Below, piece by piece: positions 1 through 7,069 of a stretch of 11,488 bases of DNA. Position numbers and translations under genes: made by a program. Numbering within the stretch: the first letter of the stretch is position 1; the number at the start of each line of letters is the position of its first letter. Source of the DNA: Verrucomicrobiales bacterium. Lineage in GTDB: Bacteria; Verrucomicrobiota; Verrucomicrobiia; Methylacidiphilales; JAAUTS01. The DNA is taken from assembly GCA_031279715.1 (NCBI GenBank), contig JAITHY010000001.1, positions 1-11,488 of the forward strand, written 5' to 3'. The notes beneath the pieces are model-generated. The model searched no databases and was not told where the DNA came from. It worked only from the letters and a program-made list of their open reading frames with translations.

Positions 1-1
1 T

Positions 2-229
2 TTCAGCAAATCCGATCAGGCGAGAAAAGACGACTTGAGCAAGCAGATTAGGGAGATCGACCCCGATGGCCGGTTTGGCCAGGCGCGCAGCGACTTTGGC
101 CGCTCCGTTGGCGAATTGCAACGTTATCTTGGCTTGTATCAAACTTCCGACAATACGGTGACGGACATCATCCGGTTGATTCAGGAACATTTGCAATATT
201 ACCAAACCGCGATGGGAAAATATCAATGA
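2..229 (+). CDS. 3' end of an unrecognised gene (partial, starts before the window)
   Basis: The frame is open from the first bases of the window to the TGA at 227-229, so this is the C-terminal part (about 75 residues) of a longer protein. A TTG at 35 could be read as a start, but the frame stays open upstream and a truncated gene is the simpler reading. The visible part is hydrophilic and probably helical, with no membrane segment and no domain I recognise. Its stop overlaps the next gene's start as ATGA (226-229), so the two genes are probably translationally coupled and may work together in the envelope. The function is unknown. Confidence 0.6.
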   Translation, partial: FSKSDQARKDDLSKQIREIDPDGRFGQARSDFGRSVGELQRYLGLYQTSDNTVTDIIRLIQEHLQYYQTAMGKYQ

Positions 230-1044
230 AAACAAGCATGCTGGCACTGATATTGGGGCTAACGTATTCGCTGGCCATGGCGCAGGATTATCGCGCCACG
301 GGCACCGCTGCCAATCAAGGCTCCGGCGGTGTCACCGCTCGTGGCGCCACCGTTCCGGACAAAGACCGAGACGCCAACGGTGAATTCACCCTCGGCTCGC
401 AAGCCGTCGGCAATGTCAGCGAACTGGTCAAAAGAGTCCGGCAACAAAACGAAACAGCGACCAAGCGCATCCTCGAAATCGACACCTACGTCAATCCCAT
501 CCTTGGCGAAACCGCCGGGCAGTTGTTCGGCGTCAAACCGGAGGAATTTTTGTTCCTTATGAAACAATCCCTCTCCCGCCGCTCCTCCGCCGTTTTTCGC
601 AAACAGCGCAGCGCTGACAATCAAACCACCGAGGGTATTCTTGAATATTTCGAAAAAGCGCACGCCGCCATTCAACACAAGGAATACTGGTACGGGCGCG
701 AGGAAAGCCTTGTCCCTCTTGACTCTCAGCTTTATCAAATGATGAAAATCGACGTGCTCGCCGCCATTGCCAAGCGTCCTGACGGCGACAAAATTCAAGC
801 CATGCTCGTCGAGCGCGAAACCTTGCTCGGTCGCCTGAACACCAATCTTCCGTTGTTCAATTATTTGCAAGAACGCCGCGAATGGTGGAAAACCTATCCG
901 GATTACGTCAAAGCCGTCGAGCAAGAATCCCAGGGCATTGATGCCGAGACCCGCAACGGTCAGGGAGGCCCCGTCGGGGGCTGGGGCGGCGGCGGTGGTT
1001 GGGGAGGGGGCGGCGCGCGTGGCGGCGGTGGACGCGGACGTTAA
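226..1044 (+). CDS. Secreted hypothetical protein with glycine-rich C-terminal tail
   Basis: This is a 272-residue protein of unknown function. Residues 1-19 form a typical Sec signal peptide: a lysine near the start, a hydrophobic core and an AMA-Q cleavage site. The mature protein is therefore probably periplasmic or exported. The middle is hydrophilic and mostly helical by eye, with several charged stretches and no recognisable catalytic motif. The last 29 or so residues are almost only glycine with a few Trp and Arg (GGWGGGGGWGGGG and RGGGGRGR runs), a low-complexity tail. The start is supported by a GGGA about 9 bases upstream and by the ATGA overlap with the preceding gene. A long minus-strand frame inside it (259-924) is a shadow of its codon usage. 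Confidence 0.75.
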   Translation: MKTSMLALILGLTYSLAMAQDYRATGTAANQGSGGVTARGATVPDKDRDANGEFTLGSQAVGNVSELVKRVRQQNETATKRILEIDTYVNPILGETAGQLFGVKPEEFLFLMKQSLSRRSSAVFRKQRSADNQTTEGILEYFEKAHAAIQHKEYWYGREESLVPLDSQLYQMMKIDVLAAIAKRPDGDKIQAMLVERETLLGRLNTNLPLFNYLQERREWWKTYPDYVKAVEQESQGIDAETRNGQGGPVGGWGGGGGWGGGGARGGGGRGR

Positions 1045-1096
1045 TTAAACATTGCAATTTTCCCAATCAGCGTTAGCGTCAATGCAGCCTCTATCC

Positions 1097-1167
1097 GCGC
1101 CTGTGGTTTAATGGTAGAACATGAGCTTCCCAAGCTTGGGGCGAGGGTTCGATTCCCTCCAGGCGTA
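1097..1167 (+). tRNA. tRNA-Gly (anticodon CCC)
   Basis: A full cloverleaf can be folded. The acceptor strand GCGCCTG at 1097-1103 pairs with CAGGCGT at 1160-1166 (one G-T pair), followed by discriminator A at 1167. The D-loop contains AATGGTAGAAC. The anticodon stem TGAGC/GCTTG encloses the loop TTCCCAA with anticodon CCC at 1129-1131. The T-arm is GAGGG-TTCGATT-CCCTC at 1143-1159. The 3' CCA is not encoded, since AAT follows, so it must be added after transcription. It reads GGG glycine codons. It sits between the secreted-protein gene and the convergent lipoprotein gene. Confidence 0.93.
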
Positions 1168-1179
1168 AATTCCCGCTCA

Positions 1180-1503
1180 TCACCAGCCGGAAAAATTTCT
1201 CACCGGATTGACGCCGGAGGAATCTTGCAGCCGCAACGCTGATGTGGGCACCCAGCCGGTTTCTTCGCGCACGGTGGCGATTTGAGTGAAGTTGCCGCCT
1301 CCGCTGACAATGCGGACGCGAGTGCCGGCTGATAACATCCGCAAAGGCGGCTCTTGTTGATAGGGGCCTTTTTCCAACAACGGCTCTTCCGAGGTCAGAT
1401 AGTAATTGTACGCCATGTCCGCGTTACCACCACCGCAGCCGCTGACGATGACCCCCAGCGCCATGGCACTGACAGTGAGGGTAAAAAAATGTCGCAGGTT
1501 CAT
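1180..1503 (-). CDS. Small lipoprotein with SH3-like domain
   Basis: This is a 107-residue protein. Residues 1-23 are a lipoprotein signal: Lys/Arg-poor start, hydrophobic core, and lipobox V-S-G-C with the lipidated cysteine at 23, then three glycines. Residues 52-92 resemble a bacterial SH3 (SH3b) fold: an opening LRML-AGTRVRIV pattern, a central hydrophobic strand, and the closing G-W-V-P at 83-86 that is characteristic of the family. SH3b domains generally bind cell-wall peptides or act as adaptors. The protein is therefore probably anchored in the outer or inner membrane and faces the periplasm. It is transcribed divergently from the small basic protein gene and converges on tRNA-Gly. 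The specific role is unknown. The domain call is by pattern only. Confidence 0.78.
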   Translation of the reverse strand: MNLRHFFTLTVSAMALGVIVSGCGGGNADMAYNYYLTSEEPLLEKGPYQQEPPLRMLSAGTRVRIVSGGGNFTQIATVREETGWVPTSALRLQDSSGVNPVRNFSGW

Positions 1504-1546
1504 GCGTCACAGTTTAGGGAAGGGGAGACTCCGGGCAATTATTTTT

Positions 1547-1552
1547 TATAAT
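1547..1552 (+). promoter_or_regulatory. Candidate -10 box for the small basic protein/pseudouridine synthase operon
   Basis: A perfect TATAAT lies in an AT-rich run between the divergent lipoprotein and small-basic-protein genes. It would place transcription start near 1559, giving a leader of about 37 bases before the ATG at 1596. No good -35 hexamer is visible at the expected distance, so confidence is moderate. Confidence 0.4.
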
Positions 1553-1595
1553 TTCCGCTTGCCTGAGAAAAGCAAATCGCTACTCTCTTTCAACT

Positions 1596-1754
1596 ATGTC
1601 TCAACACAAGAGTTTGCGTGGCTCCAGCCAAATCAAGGTGAAGCGGAACGTCCTGAAACGTTTTGAGCGTGTGGACTTGCTCAAAAAGCGCGGTCAATGG
1701 AAAGAAGGCGCGGGCAACGTACACAAGCTTCCCAAGACCAAGCCTGAGGAATAA
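1596..1754 (+). CDS. Small basic protein of the Chlamydiae/Verrucomicrobia/Planctomycetes type
   Basis: This is a 52-residue, strongly basic protein beginning MSQHKSLRGSSQIKVKRNVL, with Lys/Arg spread through its length and a KPEE end. From memory it matches the short basic protein family conserved in the PVC superphylum, whose function is not known to me; its size and charge suggest binding to RNA or the ribosome, which is inference. It starts 12 bases ahead of the pseudouridine synthase gene on the same strand, so the two are probably cotranscribed. That pairing with an RNA-modifying enzyme supports an RNA-related role. No Shine-Dalgarno sequence is visible before the ATG. Several longer overlapping frames here (1354-1666 plus, 1590-1937 minus) are shadows. 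Confidence 0.85.
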   Translation: MSQHKSLRGSSQIKVKRNVLKRFERVDLLKKRGQWKEGAGNVHKLPKTKPEE

Positions 1755-1766
1755 TCGGCAAGCCGT

Positions 1767-2459
1767 ATGATCCGGCTTAACAAATTTCTGGCGGCGGCGG
1801 GGCATGGCTCGCGTCGTTCCTGTGATACCCTCATTCGAGACGGCAAGGTCGTGATTAATGGCAAAACTGTCACCAATCTCGCCACACGAGTCAAACCTAC
1901 CGACGCTGTCACCGTCAGCGGGCGGCGCTGTCGTCAAGAAGAAGCTGTTTACCTATTGCTGAACAAGCCGACCAGCGTGGTGTGCTCGCGCATCGCGCAA
2001 GGGCGGCGCAGGACGGTGTTTGACTTGGTGCCGGAGGATTTGGCGCGCTTGTTTTACATCGGGCGGCTTGACCTGGATAGCGAAGGGTTGCTGATTCTCA
2101 CCAACGACGGCGACGCGGCGCAGAAGCTGACGCATCCGAGTCATAAGCTGGAAAAAACTTACGTGGTCGAATTAGACCGGGATTTTGATTTCGAGTTGGC
2201 GCCGCGTTTTGTCAACGGCTTCATGATTGAGGGTGGCTATGCGAAGACGGAGGCAATGTTCAAAATCAGCAAGCGGCATGTCAAGGTCATCCTCACGCAA
2301 GGCTTGAAACGGCAAATTCGTTTGATGTTTTTGAAACACGGCTACAAGGTCAAAAAATTACAGCGCGTGCAAATGGGCAGCCTCAAGCTCGGCAAAATGC
2401 GCCCCGGCATGTGGCGCTTGCTGACTGACGATGAGATTGCCGGACTTAAAGTCCGCTGA
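1767..2459 (+). CDS. Pseudouridine synthase, RluB/RsuA/RluE family
   Basis: This is a 230-residue cytoplasmic enzyme that converts specific uridines in ribosomal RNA to pseudouridine. The N-terminal S4 RNA-binding domain (about residues 1-48) shows the usual IRLNKFLA-AG--SRR start and the G-V-ING--V pattern. The catalytic domain follows, with LLNKP near 65 and the family signature G-R-L-D-x-D-S-E-G-L-L at 99-109; Asp102 is the catalytic aspartate. A QG-KRQIR motif lies near 180 and an RV-MG-L motif near 200. The length fits RsuA/RluB/RluE. I cannot decide between 23S (RluB, RluE) and 16S (RsuA) targets, so no symbol is given. Its stop codon lies inside an inverted pair of CGCTGAC words. Confidence 0.9.
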   Translation: MIRLNKFLAAAGHGSRRSCDTLIRDGKVVINGKTVTNLATRVKPTDAVTVSGRRCRQEEAVYLLLNKPTSVVCSRIAQGRRRTVFDLVPEDLARLFYIGRLDLDSEGLLILTNDGDAAQKLTHPSHKLEKTYVVELDRDFDFELAPRFVNGFMIEGGYAKTEAMFKISKRHVKVILTQGLKRQIRLMFLKHGYKVKKLQRVQMGSLKLGKMRPGMWRLLTDDEIAGLKVR

Positions 2460-2560
2460 CGGTCAGCGCCTTTTGGAAATCCGCCTTGCGCTGACGGCGG
2501 GCGGACCCAAAAAATTTCCGTGTGTTTCACGCATTCCGTGGTTAAATTCTTTCCGCTGAC
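2454..2560. repeat. Intergenic cluster of four CGCTGAC/GTCAGCG words with inverted arrangement
   Basis: Copies lie at 2454-2460 (CGCTGAC), 2462-2468 (GTCAGCG), 2489-2495 (CGCTGAC) and 2554-2560 (CGCTGAC). The first two form a 15-base near-palindrome over the pseudouridine synthase stop codon and are followed by CCTTTT. The second and third can pair as GTCAGCGC/GCGCTGAC (8 bp, 18-base loop). A further pairing is TCCGCC 2480-2485 with GGCGGA 2500-2505, flanked by GGAAAT 2475-2480 and ATTTCC 2514-2519 (alternative registers). This could end transcription before argH, but no strong T-run follows, so the terminator role is uncertain. Confidence 0.6.
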
Positions 2561-2561
2561 C

Positions 2562-3950
2562 ATGAAAAAATCGCGACAGGACAAGGCATTGTGGGGCGGA
2601 CGGTTCGCCGCCACGCCGGACAAACTCGTGCAGGAATTCACCAAATCAGTGCAGTATGATTGGCGGTTGTACCGGGAGGATATTTTCGGCAGCCTTGCCC
2701 ATGCGCGGATGTTGCGGGAGATTGGCGTCATCAGCAGCGGGGAGTTTGCGGCGATTGAAAAGGGGTTGCGACAAATTTTCGCTGAAATTGAGGCGGGCGT
2801 GTTCAAGTGGGACGCGGCGCGTGAGGATGTGCATATGAACATTGAGTCAGCGCTGACGGCGCGGACGCCCGCCGGGGCGAAGTTGCACACAGGTCGCAGC
2901 CGCAACGACCAAGTGGCCACTGACATGCGGTTGTGGATCAGGCACAGCATCGCCACCGACCTTGCGCTCATTACCGGCTTGCAAACAGCACTGGCGCGGC
3001 TGGCACGGAAATACCAGCATATCGTGATTCCGGGTTACACACATTTGCAACGGGCGCAGCCCGTTTGGTTCGCGCATCATTTGCTGGCGTATGTCGAAAT
3101 GCTGGCGCGGGATTTTTCACGGTTGGAGGATGCGTGGCAGCGCGCCGATGTGTTGCCGCTTGGCTCCGGCGCGCTCGCCGGAAGCACCATTCCGCTGAAA
3201 CGCGAGCGGGTGGCGCAATTGCTCGGCTTCAGCGCGGTATCGCAAAATTCACTTGACGCGGTCAGCGACCGCGATTTTATTTTGGAATACGCCGCTGGCG
3301 GCGCGATTCTCGCCGTGCATTTGTCGCGGCTGGCGGAGGACTTGGTGCTGTGGTCAACCGCCGAGTTTGGTTTCATCCGCATCGGCGATGCTTTCACCAC
3401 CGGTTCCAGTCTGATGCCGCAAAAGAAAAATCCTGACGTGGCGGAGTTGGCGCGCGGCAAATCGGGTCGCGTCATCGGCAATCTCGTCGCGCTGCTGACG
3501 ATGCTCAAAGGGCTGCCGATGACCTATAACCGCGATTTGCAAGAGGACAAGGAGCGGCTGTTTGACACGGTGGACACGGTGCGGCAGACGCTGGGCGTTC
3601 TCGCCGCGATGCTCGCCGACACGCAAGTCAACGCCGCCGCCTGCGAGCGCGCCGTCAGCGACCCGCTGTTGCTGGCAACCGATGTGGCGGACTGGCTGGT
3701 GAACCGCGGCGTCCCGTTCCGCCATGCGCACGAAATCGTCGGCCAAGCCGTCGCCCTCAGCGAGCGACGCCGCATTCCGTTGAACAAACTGCCGCTGACG
3801 GTGTGGAAGAAACTCCATCCCGTCTGCGACGCCAGTCTGCAAAAAATCTTCAATGTCCGCGAGGCGTTGTCCCGCCGCAAGATGACCGGCGCGCCCGGAA
3901 AGAAGCAAGTTGAGGAACAACTCAAACGGTGGGAAAAAATCTTGAAATAA
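2562..3950 (+). CDS. argH: Argininosuccinate lyase
   Basis: ArgH splits argininosuccinate into arginine and fumarate, the last step of arginine synthesis, as a cytoplasmic homotetramer of the fumarase/aspartase superfamily. Visible signatures are LWGGRF near the start (10-15), HTGRSRNDQ at 109-117, T160-H161 in THLQRAQP (catalytic base region), and the superfamily signature G-S-S-L-M-P-Q-K-K-N-P at 281-291 carrying the catalytic serine. The length of 462 residues is normal. The frame extends upstream to a GTG at 2520, but the ATG at 2562 gives the usual short lead before LWGGRF, so I chose it. No Shine-Dalgarno is visible; a CGCTGAC word lies directly before the start. lysA begins 4 bases after the stop, so they are one operon. 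Confidence 0.96.
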   Translation: MKKSRQDKALWGGRFAATPDKLVQEFTKSVQYDWRLYREDIFGSLAHARMLREIGVISSGEFAAIEKGLRQIFAEIEAGVFKWDAAREDVHMNIESALTARTPAGAKLHTGRSRNDQVATDMRLWIRHSIATDLALITGLQTALARLARKYQHIVIPGYTHLQRAQPVWFAHHLLAYVEMLARDFSRLEDAWQRADVLPLGSGALAGSTIPLKRERVAQLLGFSAVSQNSLDAVSDRDFILEYAAGGAILAVHLSRLAEDLVLWSTAEFGFIRIGDAFTTGSSLMPQKKNPDVAELARGKSGRVIGNLVALLTMLKGLPMTYNRDLQEDKERLFDTVDTVRQTLGVLAAMLADTQVNAAACERAVSDPLLLATDVADWLVNRGVPFRHAHEIVGQAVALSERRRIPLNKLPLTVWKKLHPVCDASLQKIFNVREALSRRKMTGAPGKKQVEEQLKRWEKILK

Positions 3951-3954
3951 TTTT

Positions 3955-5232
3955 ATGCATCATTTTTATCGAAAAAACGGTTCGTTGTTTTGCGAGGGAG
4001 TGTCACTGTCAGCGTTGGCGGGGAAATATGGGACGCCGCTGTATGTTTATTCGGCGCGGACATTGCGCGAGCACTATCAGCGGCTTGACTCGGCGCTGGC
4101 GGCGCTTGACCCGATGATTTGTTTCGCCATGAAATCAAATTCCAATCTCAGCGTGTTGCGGACGCTGGCGCGGGAGGGCGCGGGATTTGACATTGTCAGC
4201 GGCGGGGAATTGTTCCGCGTGTTGCAAGCGGGCGGAGAGGCGGGGAAGTGCGTGTTTGCGGGCGTGGGGAAAACGGATGATGAAATCGCCTGCGCGCTGC
4301 GGCGGGGGATTTACGCGTTTCATGTGGAGAGTTATTCCGAACTGGGGCAAATCAATCGCATCGCGCTGAGGATGCGGAAAAAAGCGCCGGTCGCGGCGCG
4401 GGTGAATCCGAACGTGGACGCTGACACTCACCGCAAAATCACCACCGGCACTTACGAAAACAAATTTGGAATTCCGTTTGAGGAAGTTGGGGAGTTCTAC
4501 GGACAGGCGTCGCGGCTGGCCGGAATTAAGTTGCGCGGGGTGCAAATGCACATCGGCTCGCAAATCACCAGCGTCAGGCCGTTCCGTGAGGCGGCGGAAA
4601 AAATGCTGCCGCTGGCGCTGACATTGAGGGCGCGGCACGGCATTGAATATTTCGGCATGGGCGGCGGGCTGGGCATCGTCTATGACCCCGCGCTGGAAAG
4701 CGGTTCCGCCGCGTGGTGGAAGAGACAAAAAAATCCGCCGCTGACGCCGGAAAGTTACGCGGCGGCGATTGCGCCGCTTTTGCAACCGCTTGGCATGAGG
4801 GTGGTTTTGGAGCCGGGGCGCTTCATCAGCGGCAACGCGGGCGTGTTGCTCGCGTCGGTGGTGAACGTGAAAAAGACCGCGCATAAAAATTTTGTCATTG
4901 TCGATGCGGCGATGAATGACCTCATTCGTCCGGCGTTTTACGAGTCCTACCATCAAATCGAGCCGCTGACGGTGAAAAAAGGCCGGATCATCAGCAGCGA
5001 TGTGGTTGGACCGATTTGCGAATCGGGCGACACCTTTTGCAAGGCGCGCGCGCTGCCGTCACTGTCAGCGGGTGACCGCGTGGTGTTTTTTAGCGCGGGG
5101 GCGTACGGCTTCGCGATGTCGTCCAACTACAACAGCCGCCCGCGCGCGGCGGAAATTCTGGTGGATGGCAAAAAGGTAATTGTTGCGCGGAAACGGGAAA
5201 AGTTGGATGATTTGATTCGCGGTGAGAAATGA
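3955..5232 (+). CDS. lysA: Diaminopimelate decarboxylase
   Basis: LysA removes CO2 from meso-diaminopimelate to give L-lysine, the final step of the pathway, using pyridoxal phosphate in the cytoplasm. The N-terminal barrel carries the cofactor lysine K60 in F-A-M-K-S-N-S-N, the MHIGSQI motif near 200, the glycine loop GMGGGLG at 234-240 and EPGR at 286-289 for phosphate binding. The C-terminal barrel has C355 in GPICESGD, which reaches into the partner subunit's active site in known enzymes. At 425 residues it is typical. It follows argH by 4 bases and is followed by dapF after about 19 bases. A second protein of the family (ornithine or carboxynorspermidine decarboxylase) is unlikely given the dap neighbours. 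Confidence 0.95.
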   Translation: MHHFYRKNGSLFCEGVSLSALAGKYGTPLYVYSARTLREHYQRLDSALAALDPMICFAMKSNSNLSVLRTLAREGAGFDIVSGGELFRVLQAGGEAGKCVFAGVGKTDDEIACALRRGIYAFHVESYSELGQINRIALRMRKKAPVAARVNPNVDADTHRKITTGTYENKFGIPFEEVGEFYGQASRLAGIKLRGVQMHIGSQITSVRPFREAAEKMLPLALTLRARHGIEYFGMGGGLGIVYDPALESGSAAWWKRQKNPPLTPESYAAAIAPLLQPLGMRVVLEPGRFISGNAGVLLASVVNVKKTAHKNFVIVDAAMNDLIRPAFYESYHQIEPLTVKKGRIISSDVVGPICESGDTFCKARALPSLSAGDRVVFFSAGAYGFAMSSNYNSRPRAAEILVDGKKVIVARKREKLDDLIRGEK

Positions 5233-5251
5233 GGCCGCAAAGGCGCACGGG

Positions 5252-6067
5252 ATGTTGGTCAAATTCTGGAAAATGAACGGCGCGGGCAACGATTTTATTT
5301 GCCTCGACAACCGATTGAGGCATCTTCGCCTGACCAAGGCGGAGCGTGCGCGGCTGTGCAGCCGGCAGTTCGGCATTGGCGCGGACGGGTTGCTGATAAT
5401 GGAGCGCCCGAAATCCAAGGAGACGGATTTTCGGATGCGGTATTACAACGCTGACGGTGGCGAGGCGGAGATGTGCGGAAACGGCGCGCGGTGTTTCGCG
5501 CGGTTCGCGCGGCGAATCGGCGGGACGCGCGTGAGCCGGGTGGAATTCAGCACCAAGGCGGTGGTGGTGGCGGCGAAGTTTCTTGATGGCAAACAGGTGT
5601 TGGTCGAGCTGACCGCGCCGGGTGATGTGCGGTTGAATCAAAAGGTTGAAACCTCGCGGGGGGCGCTGACGGTGCACTGCCTCAACACTGGCGTGCCGCA
5701 CGCGGTGGTATTTGTCGATGACGTGGAAAAAATTGACGTAAAAAAATTTGGCGCGGAATTGCGCTGGCATGAAAAATTCCAACCGAAAGGGACGAATGTG
5801 AATTTCGCGCAAATTCTTGCGCCCGGCAAAATCAAGGTGCGGACTTACGAACGCGGTGTGGAGGACGAGACGTTGGCGTGCGGCACGGGCGTGACGGCGA
5901 CGGCGCTGGCAGCGGCGGCGGCGCATGGTTTTCAATCGCCGGTCAGCGTCAGTGTCCGCAGCAAGGCGCGGTTGAGGGTGCTGTTCACGGTCAGCGGCGG
6001 CGGTTTTGAGAAAGTCAAATTACAGGGGCCGGTGGAATTTACCTTCACGGGAGAAATTGATGTTTAA
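5252..6067 (+). CDS. dapF: Diaminopimelate epimerase
   Basis: DapF interconverts LL- and meso-diaminopimelate by a cofactor-free two-base mechanism. The two catalytic cysteines are visible: C75 in E-M-C-G-N-G-A-R-C and C210 in L-A-C-G-T-G-V-T-A-T. The N-terminal FWKMNGAGNDF is also characteristic. The frame is open back to a GTG at 5222 that overlaps lysA, but the ATG at 5252 gives the standard short lead (MLVKFWKMNGAGNDF, 271 residues), so I prefer it. No clear Shine-Dalgarno precedes it. Its last codons overlap the start of dapA by 8 bases. meso-Diaminopimelate goes both to LysA and to peptidoglycan. Confidence 0.95.
   Translation: MLVKFWKMNGAGNDFICLDNRLRHLRLTKAERARLCSRQFGIGADGLLIMERPKSKETDFRMRYYNADGGEAEMCGNGARCFARFARRIGGTRVSRVEFSTKAVVVAAKFLDGKQVLVELTAPGDVRLNQKVETSRGALTVHCLNTGVPHAVVFVDDVEKIDVKKFGAELRWHEKFQPKGTNVNFAQILAPGKIKVRTYERGVEDETLACGTGVTATALAAAAAHGFQSPVSVSVRSKARLRVLFTVSGGGFEKVKLQGPVEFTFTGEIDV
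6049..6053 (+). promoter_or_regulatory. Ribosome binding site deciding the dapA start
   Basis: GGGAG lies 6 bases before the ATG at 6060, inside the end of dapF. It is one of the few clear Shine-Dalgarno sequences in the core region and supports the ATG at 6060 over the upstream ATG at 6006. Confidence 0.6.
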
Positions 6068-6935
6068 GGGAACGATTACAGCGCTGGTGACCCCATTCAA
6101 AAATGGTTTGGTGGACGGGGACGCTTTTGGCGAGATGGTTGAAAAGCAAGTGGCGGCGGGTATTGAGGGCGTCGTGCCTGTTGGCACCACGGGCGAGTCG
6201 CCGACGCTGACGCGCGACGAGCATTTGCGTGTGGTCGAACTGGCGGTGCGACGTGCGGCGGGGCGGACGAAAGTCATTGCCGGATCGGGTTCCAATTCGA
6301 CGCGGGAGGCGATTGAATATACGCAGGAGGCGGAGAAAATCGGCGCGGACGCGGCGCTGTTGGTGGCGCCGTATTACAACAAGCCGACGCAGGAGGGTGT
6401 TTATCGTCACTTTATGGCGGTGGCGAACAATACCGCGCTGCCGCTGGTGTTGTACTCGATTCCGGGGCGATGCGGAATTGAAATCACCGTGGAGACGGTG
6501 GCGCGGTTGGCGGTGGATGCCCAAAATATCGTCGCCATCAAGGAATCCGGCGGCAATGTTGACCGCGTGAGCAAACTGCGGCAGGCTCTGCCGGACAACT
6601 TCGCCATCATCAGCGGCGACGACGGGCTGACGCTGCCGTTCATGAGCGTTGGCGCGTGTGGCGTCATCAGCGTTGCCAGCAACCTGTTCCCCGCCGAGGT
6701 GAAGGCGATTGTGGACAGCGCGCTGCTCGGCGATTTCCGCACGGCCGAAATCCTGCACCGCAAATATTACCCGGCCTTCTGCGATTTGTTTATCGAGTCC
6801 AATCCGGTGCCGGTGAAGTTCGCCTTGGCGGCGAAGGGTTGGATGAGCGACGAAGTGCGCCTGCCGCTCGCGCCACTGTCAGCGGGCAGTCGGGAGAAAT
6901 TGCTGGCGACACTGCAAAAAGTCGGGGTGCTGTAG
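6060..6935 (+). CDS. dapA: 4-hydroxy-tetrahydrodipicolinate synthase
   Basis: DapA condenses pyruvate with aspartate semialdehyde, the first committed step to diaminopimelate and lysine; it works in the cytoplasm, usually as a tetramer. The Schiff-base lysine K161 is in I-V-A-I-K-E-S-G, with T43-T44 in GTTGES, the YYNKPTQ motif (Y105, Y106), Y132 in LYSIPGR and R137 for carboxylate binding. The residues of the known catalytic set I looked for are all present. The 291-residue length is normal. The frame is open to 6006, but the ATG at 6060 gives MFKGTITALVTPF, the usual start, and has a ribosome binding site. It overlaps dapF by 8 bases; dapB follows after a 134-base gap. Confidence 0.96.
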   Translation: MFKGTITALVTPFKNGLVDGDAFGEMVEKQVAAGIEGVVPVGTTGESPTLTRDEHLRVVELAVRRAAGRTKVIAGSGSNSTREAIEYTQEAEKIGADAALLVAPYYNKPTQEGVYRHFMAVANNTALPLVLYSIPGRCGIEITVETVARLAVDAQNIVAIKESGGNVDRVSKLRQALPDNFAIISGDDGLTLPFMSVGACGVISVASNLFPAEVKAIVDSALLGDFRTAEILHRKYYPAFCDLFIESNPVPVKFALAAKGWMSDEVRLPLAPLSAGSREKLLATLQKVGVL

Positions 6936-7069
6936 GCGGCTGGGCCGGTGATGGTCAGCCGGTGCCTGGACAGCGTATTGCCCGTTAGTTTTTTCTATCA
7001 CGATGATTTAATGTGTGCAGAAATTTTATCTCTTGGCACGGAAGAAATCTGCGGCTAACTTAGCTGGTC

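Noticed and set aside
259..924. Long minus-strand frame of 221 codons
   Set aside because: It lies wholly inside the signal-peptide protein gene on the other strand and shows no domain; it is a codon-usage shadow. The same holds for the long minus frames in lysA, dapF, dapA and dapB.
1123..1136. Shared AGCTTCCCAAG string between tRNA-Gly and the small basic protein gene near 1726-1736
   Set aside because: It is an 11-base match in unrelated contexts, without flanking similarity, so probably chance.
6936..7069. dapA-dapB spacer as terminator plus promoter
   Set aside because: The stem CGGCTG/CAGCCG (6937-6961) is short and the T-run at about 6989-6995 is too far away. TTTAAT at 7007 has no acceptable -35. 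Neither is strong enough to call.
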